NCBI RefSeq assembly: GCF_014842265.1
Contig: NZ_JACYVI010000011.1
Coordinates: 62,001-126,000, forward strand
DNA from: Pseudomonas sp. CFBP 13711
GTDB taxonomy: Bacteria; Pseudomonadota; Gammaproteobacteria; Pseudomonadales; Pseudomonadaceae
DNA: 64,000 bases
Reading direction: 5' to 3'
Below the pieces are notes generated by a model. The model was not told the origin of the DNA, did not search any database, and saw nothing but the letters and a program-made list of their open reading frames with translations. Shown here in pieces: positions 23,012 through 31,961 of the stretch (position 1 is the stretch's first letter; every line of letters begins with the position of its first letter). The translations under genes and the position numbers were made by a program.

Positions 23012-24946
23012 ATGCCCGATCCAATACCTTTAAAAGACCACGAGAAGGAAACCCGGCTGGTCAACAAACGCTTGATCGCCTGCGCCGTGTTCGTGGCCAT
23101 GCTCAGCGTCGCGCTGGTGTGCCGCATGTACTTCCTGCAAGTCACCGAATTCGCCTACCACTCGACCATCTCCGAAAACAACCGCGTCCATGTCCTGCCG
23201 ATTCCGCCCGAGCGCGGGCTGATCTTCGATCGGAACGGCGTGATCCTCGCAGACAACCGGCCTAGCTTTAACTTGACCATGACCCGCGAGCGCGCAGGCG
23301 ACTGGCATGCGGTCATCGACGAACTGATGCAGATCCTGAATCTGCCCGACGAGGACCGCATCATCTTCGACAAGGCGATGAAAAACTCGCCGCACCGCTT
23401 CGTGCCGGTGACGCTGTTGTATGAACTCACCGAAGAGCAGATCGCCCTGTTGGCGGTCAATCAGTTCCGCCTGCCGGGCCTGGACGTCGAGGCGCAGTTC
23501 GTTCGCCACTACCCGCTGGCGGAGCACTTCGCCCACTCCATCGGCTACGTCGGGCGGATCAACGAGAAGGAAGCGACTCAGCTCGATCAGGTGGAATACC
23601 GCGGCACACAGTCCATCGGCAAGACCGGCGTCGAGCGCTTCTACGAAAGCGAGCTGCATGGCCATGTCGGCTACGAAGAAGTGGAAACCAACGCGCAGGG
23701 GCGGGTGTTGCGCGTGCTAAAACACACCGATCCGGTGGCCGGAAAGAACATCACCCTGAGCCTTGACATCAAGCTGCAAGAGGCGGCGGAACATGCCCTG
23801 GGCGATCGTCGCGGCTCAGTGGTGGCGATCGATCCGGCCACCGGCGAAGTGCTGGCGATGGTCAGCAAGCCGAGCTTCGACCCGAACCTGTTCGTTACCG
23901 GCATCAGCTTCAAGGAATATTCGGCGCTGCGTGATTCGGTCGACCGACCGCTGTTCAACCGCGTGCTGCGCGGCTTGTATGCGCCGGGTTCGACCATCAA
24001 GCCGGAAGTGGCGATTGCCGGGCTGGACAGCGGGGTCGTCACGCCGTCTACGCGGGTGTTCGACCCGGGCTATTTCCAGCTGCCTGATTTCGATCACAAG
24101 TACCGCAACTGGAACCACAGCGGCGATGGCTGGGTGGACCTGTACGCGGCAATCATGCGCTCCAACGACACCTATTTTTATGACCTGGCCCACAAGCTGG
24201 GGATCGACCGCCTTCACGATTACCTGACCATGTTCGGCATCGGCCAGAAGGTCTCGCTGGACATGTTTGAAGAATCGGCGGGGCTGATGCCGTCGAAAGA
24301 ATGGAAGCGCATCACCCGGCGTCAGGCCTGGTTCCCGGGGGAAACGGTGATCCTCGGCATCGGCCAGGGCTATATGCAGGTGACGCCGCTGCAACTGGCC
24401 CAGGCGACGACCCTGATCGCCAGCAAAGGCATCTGGCACCGTCCGCATCTGGCCAAGGAAATCGGCGGCGTGGCGCCGGTCGACGAGCATCCGATGCCGA
24501 ACATCGTGCTGCGCGATTCCCACGAGTGGGATCAGGTCAACAACGGCATGCAAGCGGTGATGCACGACCCGCGCGGCATCGCCCGTGCGGCCGCGCAAGG
24601 TGCGCAGTACCGCATCGCTGGCAAGAGCGGCACCGCGCAGGTGGTGGCGATCAAGCAGGGCGAACGCTACAACCGCGACAAGACTCTGGAACGGCACCGC
24701 GACAACGCCTTGTTCGTCGGCTTTGCCCCCGCGGCCAATCCGAAGATTGTCGTCGCGGTGATGATCGAGAACGGCGAGGCGGGCGGACGCGTGGCGGGTC
24801 CCGTGGTGCGGGAGATCCTTGATGCCTGGCTGCTGGATCAGGACGGCCATCTGAAACAGCAGTACGCGACGCCGAGTGTCACGCCAATCAACCCGAAGGT
24901 GCAGATCGCCGCGCCGAGCAAGGCGCCGGGCCAGCCGCCGGTGTGA
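23012..24946 (+). CDS. mrdA: penicillin-binding protein 2 (peptidoglycan transpeptidase)
   Basis: A 644-residue class B penicillin-binding protein that cross-links peptidoglycan during cell elongation, with one N-terminal membrane helix (about 20-40). The dimerisation domain opens with PERGLIFDRNGVILADN. The transpeptidase motifs are intact: S327-T-I-K330, S384-N-D386 and K538-S-G-T541. Length and sequence fit PBP2 (mrdA type) rather than FtsI. The usual mrdA lies in a cluster with rodA, mltB, rlpA and dacA; here no such neighbour exists. The gene stands alone between a dehydrogenase operon and poxB, so it is probably a second copy. Ribosome-binding site is weak. Confidence 0.92.
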   Translation: MPDPIPLKDHEKETRLVNKRLIACAVFVAMLSVALVCRMYFLQVTEFAYHSTISENNRVHVLPIPPERGLIFDRNGVILADNRPSFNLTMTRERAGDWHAVIDELMQILNLPDEDRIIFDKAMKNSPHRFVPVTLLYELTEEQIALLAVNQFRLPGLDVEAQFVRHYPLAEHFAHSIGYVGRINEKEATQLDQVEYRGTQSIGKTGVERFYESELHGHVGYEEVETNAQGRVLRVLKHTDPVAGKNITLSLDIKLQEAAEHALGDRRGSVVAIDPATGEVLAMVSKPSFDPNLFVTGISFKEYSALRDSVDRPLFNRVLRGLYAPGSTIKPEVAIAGLDSGVVTPSTRVFDPGYFQLPDFDHKYRNWNHSGDGWVDLYAAIMRSNDTYFYDLAHKLGIDRLHDYLTMFGIGQKVSLDMFEESAGLMPSKEWKRITRRQAWFPGETVILGIGQGYMQVTPLQLAQATTLIASKGIWHRPHLAKEIGGVAPVDEHPMPNIVLRDSHEWDQVNNGMQAVMHDPRGIARAAAQGAQYRIAGKSGTAQVVAIKQGERYNRDKTLERHRDNALFVGFAPAANPKIVVAVMIENGEAGGRVAGPVVREILDAWLLDQDGHLKQQYATPSVTPINPKVQIAAPSKAPGQPPV

Positions 24947-24962
24947 TAGCAGGCAGGTGTGG

Positions 24963-24980
24963 GTGGGCACGTTTGCCCAC
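24963..24980 (+). terminator. stem-loop after PBP2
   Basis: GTGGGCA, loop CGTT, TGCCCAC: a perfect 7-bp stem 17 bases past the PBP2 stop. No T run follows, so it may be a weak terminator or an mRNA 3' end. Confidence 0.4.
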
Positions 24981-25080
24981 ACGCACTGAACTGTGCCCGG
25001 CGTGACGGGTCGATTTGAGACCACGCGTGATGTCTGTTCCGGCACCGCGCGCTCATTCGACTCGACAAGGAACTTGCCCC

Positions 25081-26802
25081 ATGTCCAGCAGAACCATCGC
25101 CGATTACCTCGCCCAAACCCTCGCCGCGGCCGGCGTCTCGAAGATCTGGGGCGTCAGCGGCGACAGCCTGAACGGTCTGACCGACAGCCTCCAGCGCCTG
25201 GGCAAGATCAAGTGGATGCACACCCGTCACGAAGAAGTCGCGGCGTTCGCGGCCGGGGCGGAAGCGGCGTCCACCGGCAAGCTGGCGGTGTGTGCGGGCA
25301 GTTGCGGCCCGGGCAACCTGCACTTGATCAACGGCCTGTATGACTGCCATCGCAGCGGTGTGCCGGTCCTGGCCATCGCGGCGCAGATTCCGTCGTCCGA
25401 GATCGGCCTGAATTACTTCCAGGAAACCCACCCCACCGACCTGTTCAAGGAGTGCAGCCACTTCGTCGAAACCGTCAGCACCCCCGAGCAGTTCCCTCGG
25501 GTGCTGGAACGGGCGATGCGCGCGGCCATCAGCCAGCGCGGCGTGGCGGTGATCGTGATTTCCGGCGACGTCGCCCTGAGTGCCGCGCCGGACATCAAAC
25601 CCCAGTGGGTGGATCACGCGCCTGCGCGGGTCATCCCGGCAGAAGCCGATTTACAACGCCTGGTGGACCTGCTGGATAAGTCGAAAGCAGTGACGATTCT
25701 GGCCGGCGCTGGCTGTGCCGAGGCCCACGATCAGGTGGTTGCGCTGGCGGAGAAATTGTCTGCGCCGGTGGTTCACGCTCTGCGCGGCAAGCAGTACATC
25801 GAATACGCCAACCCCTTCGACGTCGGCATGACCGGGCTGATCGGTTTCAGCTCCGGCTACCACGCGATGATGGCCTGCGACACGCTGGTGATTCTTGGCA
25901 GCAGTTTCCCGTACCGCAATTTCTACCCGGAAAAAGCCACGGTCATTCAGATCGACATCGACCCGACCGCCCTCGGCCGTCGCGTGCCAGTGGCCATCGG
26001 TCTGGCCGGCGGTGTCGCTGAAACCCTCGACGCCGTACTGCCCCGCCTCAAGGCCCACACCGACCGCAAGTTCCTCGACAAGGCGCTGGATCATTACGCC
26101 AAATCCCGCGACGAGCTGGATGAACTGGCCACGCCGTCAGGCCATGGCGAGCCGATTCATCCGCAATACCTGACGCGACTGGTTGACGCCTACGCCGACC
26201 CGGACGCGATCTTCACCGTCGATGTCGGCACGCCGACCCTGTGGGCGGCGCGTTACCTGACCATGAACGGCAAGCGCTCGCTGCTCGGCTCGTTCAACCA
26301 CGGCTCCATGGCTAACGCGATGCCACAGGCGCTGGGCGCGAAAGCGGCGTTCCCGCAACGGCAAGTGGTGGCGCTGTGCGGTGACGGCGGGTTGTCGATG
26401 TTGATGGGCGACTTGCTGTCGATCCGTCAGTTGAACTTGCCGGTCAAGTTGGTTGTGTTCAACAACAGCTCGCTGGGTTTTGTGGCGATGGAAATGCAGG
26501 CCGGCGGTTATGTGCCCCATGACACTGACTTCAACAGCACCAATTTTGCCAACATCGCCATCGGCGCTGGGATCTTGGGCATTCGCGTGGAAGACTCGGC
26601 GGACCTGCCCAATGCGCTGAAGAAAGCCTTCGAACATCCAGGGCCTGTGGTGGTGGATGTGGTGACCGCGAAACAGGAATTGGGCATGCCGCCGAAGATC
26701 AAACTCGCCCAGGCGAAAGGCTTCAGCCTGTTCATGCTCAAGGCCGTGATGAACGGTAAAGCGGATATGGTGCTGGAATTGGCGAAGACTAATTTGCGCT
26801 AA
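25081..26802 (+). CDS. poxB: ubiquinone-dependent pyruvate dehydrogenase (pyruvate oxidase)
   Basis: A 573-residue thiamine-diphosphate flavoenzyme that decarboxylates pyruvate to acetate and CO2 and passes electrons to ubiquinone at the membrane. AAGGAAC lies ten bases before the ATG at 25081. The N-terminal domain has the catalytic glutamate context (HTRHEEVAAFAAGAEAA). The C-terminal ThDP domain has GDGGLSMLMGDLLSIRQ with the downstream VVFNNSSLGF that binds magnesium. The C terminus is helical and amphipathic, as in the lipid-binding tail of E. coli PoxB, and the length matches that enzyme. It appears monocistronic. In E. coli the enzyme serves stationary phase; regulation here is not visible. 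Confidence 0.93.
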   Translation: MSSRTIADYLAQTLAAAGVSKIWGVSGDSLNGLTDSLQRLGKIKWMHTRHEEVAAFAAGAEAASTGKLAVCAGSCGPGNLHLINGLYDCHRSGVPVLAIAAQIPSSEIGLNYFQETHPTDLFKECSHFVETVSTPEQFPRVLERAMRAAISQRGVAVIVISGDVALSAAPDIKPQWVDHAPARVIPAEADLQRLVDLLDKSKAVTILAGAGCAEAHDQVVALAEKLSAPVVHALRGKQYIEYANPFDVGMTGLIGFSSGYHAMMACDTLVILGSSFPYRNFYPEKATVIQIDIDPTALGRRVPVAIGLAGGVAETLDAVLPRLKAHTDRKFLDKALDHYAKSRDELDELATPSGHGEPIHPQYLTRLVDAYADPDAIFTVDVGTPTLWAARYLTMNGKRSLLGSFNHGSMANAMPQALGAKAAFPQRQVVALCGDGGLSMLMGDLLSIRQLNLPVKLVVFNNSSLGFVAMEMQAGGYVPHDTDFNSTNFANIAIGAGILGIRVEDSADLPNALKKAFEHPGPVVVDVVTAKQELGMPPKIKLAQAKGFSLFMLKAVMNGKADMVLELAKTNLR

Positions 26803-27113
26803 CCACCTGCGGGTCGAGTGGGCGCTGTGTGCAATGCACAGCGTCTGTAGTTCAGGCGGCGTACTCGCTGCGAGCAGTGGTACGTTGCAGGATAAAAGGG
26901 AATAGTACGGTAATCCTTATTTCGGTTATTTATAAGCATTTAGATTGTTTGGAAGTAAGTTCAATTGCGAACCGCACTATCAATTTCCAAGCTGATGTAT
27001 TCAAAGGGATTTTCTAATTCGCAATAAATCAGGTGGATTTCATCCTGTTTGAATGTGATCAGGCCAGGCGCTAGGCTCTGGAAACCGCAAACACATTCAA
27101 AGGATGAAAAGTC
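26803..27113. other. AT-rich intergenic region upstream of the delta-60-repeat gene
   Basis: Contains an imperfect stem (CGCTGTG / CACAGCG, 26823-26843) just after poxB, and a strikingly AT-rich stretch at 26895-27040. That stretch probably carries the promoter of the next gene. No gene is supported. The composition change begins here and persists through the next coding region. Confidence 0.4.
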
Positions 27114-29777
27114 ATGGGTAACGATAATCGCAACGGAAGCACCTCTCTTGCCAACGCCGCGCATGTTGCTGGGGATCAGGATCTGCAATTCGGCGGCAGT
27201 GGTTATGTCAGATATGTTCGTGATCCGTTTATCACTGATCCAACGACAGATACTGATCAAAGGATTTATGTCATTACCTACGGTACGAGTGCCAGTAACC
27301 CAAGTGTGATAGCTGGGCGGCTGCCGACGGGTGCTGTTGATCCTGCTTTTGGGAACTTGGCCCTTCCATTCGTCGATGACAGTTTAAGAGCCGTCATGGA
27401 TGTTCAGGGGCTGATTTTTAATAACAACGGCAAAATTACCTGCGTTGGCGTTACGGAAGTTAATACCGGATCCGGTCGATATCTCCAACCTGCGGCAATC
27501 CGTATTACCACCTTAGGCACCTCAGCCGCAATCGATGAGGGTTTCGGGAATGAGGGGCGGATGATTTACGAGGTCGACTTGTCTAAAGAAGCGGCCAGCC
27601 GCGGTGTTGATTTATCTCACGTTGATAACTCGCGTCCGCCGCACACTCAAGCTGCTACCCATGGATTTGTCACCATCCGGCGCACTGTACAGGTAAGTGG
27701 AGACATACTTTTCTGTTGCAGTCTTTTCAACTACAACACCCAGGTTGAATCCTACCATCTGCTAAAAATTGACGAGAACGGCGCCCCCGTGACCACGTTT
27801 GGGACAAACGGCGTCTTGACGTTACCTGCGGCCAGTCCAGAACGCGGGCTGCAATGGGTGGACTATGGGATTGATGGTAATGGAAGCATCACGCTTGCTG
27901 GCAGGGCGCAGGGCCCCAATGCTATGGAGGGGGTCCTGGCTCGATATACCTCGGCCGGTAAACTCGATTCCGGCTTCGGCAATAGCGGTGAGCAGATCAT
28001 CAAGATCGAAGGGGCCAACGTTTATGCTAAAAAAGTCACGGTCCTGGATGGCGGCGAAGTCATCATCCTGCTTTCAGTCAAGGACCTGCAATCGCAGGGA
28101 AGCGTGGAATTTGGTGTCATGAAGCTGGACAAGAACGGGAAGGAGGACGCAAGTTTCAATGGTGGTAGAGCGCTTTTGCTGAGCGAGATGGGCGGCATTT
28201 CAGATGCGTTGGTGTACATGGAGTTGGATAAACAAGAACGAATCATCGTGGCTGGACAGGATGCCGTATCGAAGCAGTATGCACGCATGACGCGGATAAT
28301 GCCTGATGGGACTCTGGACAGCGAGTTTGGTATTAACGGCTCCAGAACTTATGACAATCTTAGTGGGTTCCGCAGGCTGGGGATTCAAAAAGGTACGGAT
28401 ATACTCGCGGTTGCTCAGGATCAGAAAACGCTTCCATCCGAAGTTTTGCTCTTCAGGTTTTTCGGGGAAGCAGGCAGTGAAAACCCTCCCGCCTCTCGGG
28501 CGAGTGGAGAGCTGGACCCATACTTCTTTTTTAGCGGTCCAGTCCCTTTGGCAGTATTCATCGACCCAAATCCGGATGCCGGTCAACGATTCTACGTGGT
28601 CGGCGAAGGGGATCTACCTAGAAAGAATAGCGACCAAGGGGAACAAACTGTAGAGAGGAAAAGCTGGATCTCTCGCTACAACGCCGACGGTCCTCTGGAT
28701 ACCTCCTTCAATGGCGGGAGGCTGGAGTTACCGTCGTTGCTGGTTGGAATTGCCGAATCCGCATACATCGTCATTGACGGCATGATCTTTGATTCGGATG
28801 GGTCGATTACCTGTGTGGGGGACGCCATAGCCATCTCCAACGATCCCGGTTATTACACTTCCTCTGCGGCACTGCGGCTCACTTCAACAGGGGAACTGGA
28901 CAAAAACTTCGGCAGTACCGGTAATGGCACAGCCATCTTTGAAAACCGCCAGCCATTTGAATTTAGCGACCCCTCAAATGAGTTAAATCTTCGCTTTGCT
29001 ACCTTTCGACGGAGTGAAAGAAAAGGGGCAGGCGGTAGCTTTTTCCTGTCGAGCATCCCAAGCAATGCCGACCGTCCTGAATATTATTCGGCGAACTATC
29101 TTGTCAAAATAACGTCGGACGGATTACCGGATACGGGGTTTCACGGCAGCGGCTTTCTCAAGCTGGATTCGAAAACCATAGGTAACAACTGGACTGACTA
29201 TGGTGTAGATGACCAGGGGGGACTCATTGCGATTGGGGAGACCACTTCGGACGGTACAGTTCAGGGTGTGGTGGTCAGGTTCACGCCCAATGGCACACTT
29301 GATTCCACCTTTGGTTCCGGCGGAAGAGTCATGATTACTGGCCAGGGCGGTCGGCATAGATTGCTGCAGCTTGATGTCTCAGCTGACGGCAAAAGTACGG
29401 TGCTCCTTACGTTTCCTGAACAAGGCGACGACAAGATTGCGCTGATGAGACTGGCCGACAATGGCGCTGCCGACGGCACATTCAATAATGGGAACCCGCT
29501 TGTAATAGATTCTACGGCTGCCTTTAAGACCATGCAGGTTGACGGTGAAGGGCGTTATCTCGTTGCTAAATCCGACAATGGGAACACTCAGCCTCGTCTG
29601 TACAGGGTAACTCCCAATGGTTCGATCGATACTGGTTTTGGATCAAATGGCTCAGTCGAGTATCCGGAACTGACGGTGTTGAGGCTGTACGCGGTTCAAA
29701 ACGGAACGGATCTGCTGGCTGCCGCTTTCAAGTTGAACACAGCAAGAGAATCATTTGCCCGGATTCTCGGGTCATGA
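27114..29777 (+). CDS. large delta-60-repeat-like protein with internal duplication
   Basis: An 887-residue protein of unknown role. AAGGA (27100-27104) lies nine bases before the ATG. Repeated segments of roughly 50-60 residues carry a G-x-LD-x-x-FG-x-x-G core (GKLDSGFGNSG, GTLDSEFGINGS, GELDKNFGSTGNG, GTLDSTFGSGG). This is the delta-60 repeat, predicted to fold as beta-propeller blades. The first half (about 30-450) and second half (about 460-887) align block by block, for example GLIFNNNGKITCVG with GMIFDSDGSITCVG. No signal peptide or membrane segment is seen. Base composition is clearly AT-richer than the flanking genes, with many non-preferred codons, which suggests acquisition by transfer. 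No secretion gene lies nearby. Confidence 0.8.
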   Translation: MGNDNRNGSTSLANAAHVAGDQDLQFGGSGYVRYVRDPFITDPTTDTDQRIYVITYGTSASNPSVIAGRLPTGAVDPAFGNLALPFVDDSLRAVMDVQGLIFNNNGKITCVGVTEVNTGSGRYLQPAAIRITTLGTSAAIDEGFGNEGRMIYEVDLSKEAASRGVDLSHVDNSRPPHTQAATHGFVTIRRTVQVSGDILFCCSLFNYNTQVESYHLLKIDENGAPVTTFGTNGVLTLPAASPERGLQWVDYGIDGNGSITLAGRAQGPNAMEGVLARYTSAGKLDSGFGNSGEQIIKIEGANVYAKKVTVLDGGEVIILLSVKDLQSQGSVEFGVMKLDKNGKEDASFNGGRALLLSEMGGISDALVYMELDKQERIIVAGQDAVSKQYARMTRIMPDGTLDSEFGINGSRTYDNLSGFRRLGIQKGTDILAVAQDQKTLPSEVLLFRFFGEAGSENPPASRASGELDPYFFFSGPVPLAVFIDPNPDAGQRFYVVGEGDLPRKNSDQGEQTVERKSWISRYNADGPLDTSFNGGRLELPSLLVGIAESAYIVIDGMIFDSDGSITCVGDAIAISNDPGYYTSSAALRLTSTGELDKNFGSTGNGTAIFENRQPFEFSDPSNELNLRFATFRRSERKGAGGSFFLSSIPSNADRPEYYSANYLVKITSDGLPDTGFHGSGFLKLDSKTIGNNWTDYGVDDQGGLIAIGETTSDGTVQGVVVRFTPNGTLDSTFGSGGRVMITGQGGRHRLLQLDVSADGKSTVLLTFPEQGDDKIALMRLADNGAADGTFNNGNPLVIDSTAAFKTMQVDGEGRYLVAKSDNGNTQPRLYRVTPNGSIDTGFGSNGSVEYPELTVLRLYAVQNGTDLLAAAFKLNTARESFARILGS

Positions 29778-30180
29778 GTGCAGCGATTCCGTTGCAAGGC
29801 CTTCAGTGTTCACACTGAGCCAACAGGGGAATCGCCGCCATCTGCTTGATAGCCAGATATTCCCAGATATTCAAGGATGAAAAGTCTTCCGAAGGAGGGC
29901 GGTAAAAAACTCGCTGTTGCTTACGACGGTCCCCGTGGATCGGCGAATTATTCGCCCTTCGCGGGTTCCGTTGTAGCCGGTGGTCAAGTTCGGGCTCAAG
30001 TCCGCAGATGTCTCGCCTGAAGTGGTCTTTCCGCACACCGGTCGGCTCCCGTTAGGTCATCCTGTACCAGTGAATATCGCCCACAAAAAGGGCATTTCCT
30101 CTCTCGTCCGCACCACCCTGAATCACCAAAATCCCCCGCCTGAAATCTCTTGAAAAAATCGTTGTAAGGCCGTGAAACAC
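29778..30180. other. intergenic region after the delta-60-repeat gene
   Basis: TCAGTGT and ACACTGA (29803-29818) form a tight inverted repeat 26 bases past the stop, a possible weak terminator without a T run. I see nothing else in this stretch; the open frames lack start signals. Confidence 0.35.
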
Positions 30181-30233
30181 GATGTTATGTTGCTAACATC
30201 CTGTTGCAAAATGACCGCCGGATAACATTATCC
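30181..30233. promoter_or_regulatory. candidate operators upstream of the RpiR regulator
   Basis: Two inverted repeats lie just before the regulator: GATGTTA, six bases, TAACATC at 30181-30200, and GGATAA, CA, TTATCC at 30220-30233. RpiR-family proteins bind such palindromes, often in their own promoters. Binding here is inferred from position and symmetry only. Confidence 0.45.
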
Positions 30234-30269
30234 CGGTCCACGCAACCCGGCTCCATCAGCGGAATTCCC

Positions 30270-31121
30270 ATGGAAAAGCGTCCCTTCCTCGATGCACTGG
30301 AACAACGGTTCAGCGATCTGACGCCGACGGGTAAGCGCATCGCCGGCTACCTGCTAGCCAATCCGCAGAAGCTGCCGTTCGAGACCGCTGACAGCATCGC
30401 CCAGCAGACCGGCACCACCGGCATTTCAGTCGGGCGCTTCCTGCGTTCGCTGGGCTATCGCAATATCGACGACGTCAAACAGAGCCTGCGCGGCGACAGC
30501 GCCAGCCCTTGGGTGATCACTGATCGGCTCGGCGCCTTTCGTGAAGAAAACACCCAGGGCGATGCGCTGGAACGCTCGATGAACCGTGAGCTGGAAGCGA
30601 TCCAGCGGGTCTACGCCCTGGCCCGTGGCGAAACCTTCGCCCGCATCGTTGAGCGGCTGCACAGCGCCGACGCGGTGTTCATCGTCGGCATCCAGACCAC
30701 CCGCGGCATCCTCAACGCGTTTTTCAGTCACCTGGAGTACATCCGGCCCAAGGTGTACTACGTCGATGGTTTGTCCGGCACCTACGCCGAATCACTGAAT
30801 TCCCAGTTCGAAAATCCCTACGCCGTGATCGCCGACTTCCGAACCTATTCCGCCGTGACGCGGACCTTCTGCGAAGTCGCCCATCAACAGAACGTAGGCC
30901 TGGCGTTTATCACCGACTTTCACTGCCCATGGGCCAGGGATTACCCGAGCGATCTGCTGCAGCTCAATTCCGATGTGGGGCAGTTCTGGGATTCCCTGGC
31001 GCCGCTGACCTGCCTGTTCAATTTGATGGTGTCGGCGGTGGCCGATAAATACGGCGACCACCTCGACCAGAGGCTGGCGAAGAACCGTGAGCTGCAACAA
31101 CTGTTTGGCCAGTTTGAATAG
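30270..31121 (+). CDS. RpiR/MurR-family transcriptional regulator
   Basis: A 283-residue DNA-binding regulator. The N-terminal helix-turn-helix domain (about 1-80) contains LTPTGKRIAGYLLANPQKLP and the HTH core ETADSIAQQTGTTGISVGRF. A SIS sugar-phosphate-binding domain follows (about 120-260: ADAVFIVGIQTTRGILNAFF, YAVIADFRTYSAVTRTF). I choose the ATG at 30270 because the 22 extra upstream codons have no family counterpart and would overlap the inverted repeats. It lies directly upstream of the D-Ala-D-Ala dipeptidase/transport genes in the same orientation and is likely their regulator, perhaps sensing a peptidoglycan-derived amino sugar. That role is inference. Confidence 0.88.
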   Translation: MEKRPFLDALEQRFSDLTPTGKRIAGYLLANPQKLPFETADSIAQQTGTTGISVGRFLRSLGYRNIDDVKQSLRGDSASPWVITDRLGAFREENTQGDALERSMNRELEAIQRVYALARGETFARIVERLHSADAVFIVGIQTTRGILNAFFSHLEYIRPKVYYVDGLSGTYAESLNSQFENPYAVIADFRTYSAVTRTFCEVAHQQNVGLAFITDFHCPWARDYPSDLLQLNSDVGQFWDSLAPLTCLFNLMVSAVADKYGDHLDQRLAKNRELQQLFGQFE

Positions 31122-31125
31122 ATAA

Positions 31126-31152
31126 GGCTTCCCGGCTAAAGCCGGTCCTACG
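31126..31152. repeat. single REP element
   Basis: GGCTTCCCGGCTAAAGCCGG followed by TCCTAC, five bases past the regulator stop. A lone REP between the regulator and ddpX may stabilise or separate their transcripts. Confidence 0.75.
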
Positions 31153-31175
31153 GGGGGAAGCATCGTCCCCAATAC

Positions 31176-31766
31176 ATGATGAATGAACACGCTGATCTGG
31201 AGTTTCGTTACGTGAATAGCCCCCTCGTCGAAGTCGATGCCCACGCGCTGCAGGTCGAGGTCGACCTGATCTACGCCGGCGTCGACAACCTCGCCGGCAA
31301 GCAGATTTACCAGGACCCGCGCTGCCTGCTGCATCGCGACGCCGAGCGTTGTCTGCGCAAGGCCAGCACCCTGGCGCGACAGGCCGGGTTGCGCCTGCGT
31401 ATCTTCGACGCCTATCGCCCGGGGTACGCGCAATACCTGCTGTGGCAGGCGCTGCCTAACCCCGAATACGTGCGCGACCCCAGCCTGGGTTCCCACCACA
31501 CCCGGGGCGTGGCCGTGGACCTGACCCTGATCGACGCCAGCGGCAACGCCCTGGACATGGGCACCGGCTTCGACGACATGCGCGAGCAGTCCCATCAGTT
31601 CTTCGCTGATCTGCCCGCCGACATACAGCGCAACCGCCTGCTGTTGCTGGGGATCATGCTGGCGGCAGGCTTCACCTACATCGACAGCGAGTGGTGGCAC
31701 TACGAACTGCCCGACGCCGATGACTATCCGCTGATCGACGACGGCTCGATCCAGCCCGCTCACTAA
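31176..31766 (+). CDS. ddpX: D-alanyl-D-alanine dipeptidase (VanX/DdpX family)
   Basis: A 196-residue zinc metallopeptidase that splits D-Ala-D-Ala. The family motifs are complete: RIFDAYRPGYAQ (catalytic arginine), SHHTRGVAVDLTL (zinc ligands His and Asp) and EWWHYE (catalytic Glu and zinc His). No signal peptide is seen, so it acts in the cytoplasm on imported dipeptide, as E. coli DdpX does. The start is ATG 31176, with an in-frame ATG three bases later. It precedes a dipeptide ABC transporter of matching order, so the unit probably recovers D-Ala-D-Ala released during wall turnover. Confidence 0.93.
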   Translation: MMNEHADLEFRYVNSPLVEVDAHALQVEVDLIYAGVDNLAGKQIYQDPRCLLHRDAERCLRKASTLARQAGLRLRIFDAYRPGYAQYLLWQALPNPEYVRDPSLGSHHTRGVAVDLTLIDASGNALDMGTGFDDMREQSHQFFADLPADIQRNRLLLLGIMLAAGFTYIDSEWWHYELPDADDYPLIDDGSIQPAH

Positions 31767-31961
31767 AAACGCATCACGCATCACGCAACACCGCACACGA
31801 CCGGGACAACCATGAATCCCGGCTGAATCTGGCGTCACCCGACCTCGCAAGAGCAGGGCGCGCCATTTCGCAGGCCTGAGGCCTGTGAGCTTGAACTGCC
31901 CGGTATAGCTTCAATAACAAACCTGACGAACTTTCAGACCTCGAACGATCAAGGAACCGGC

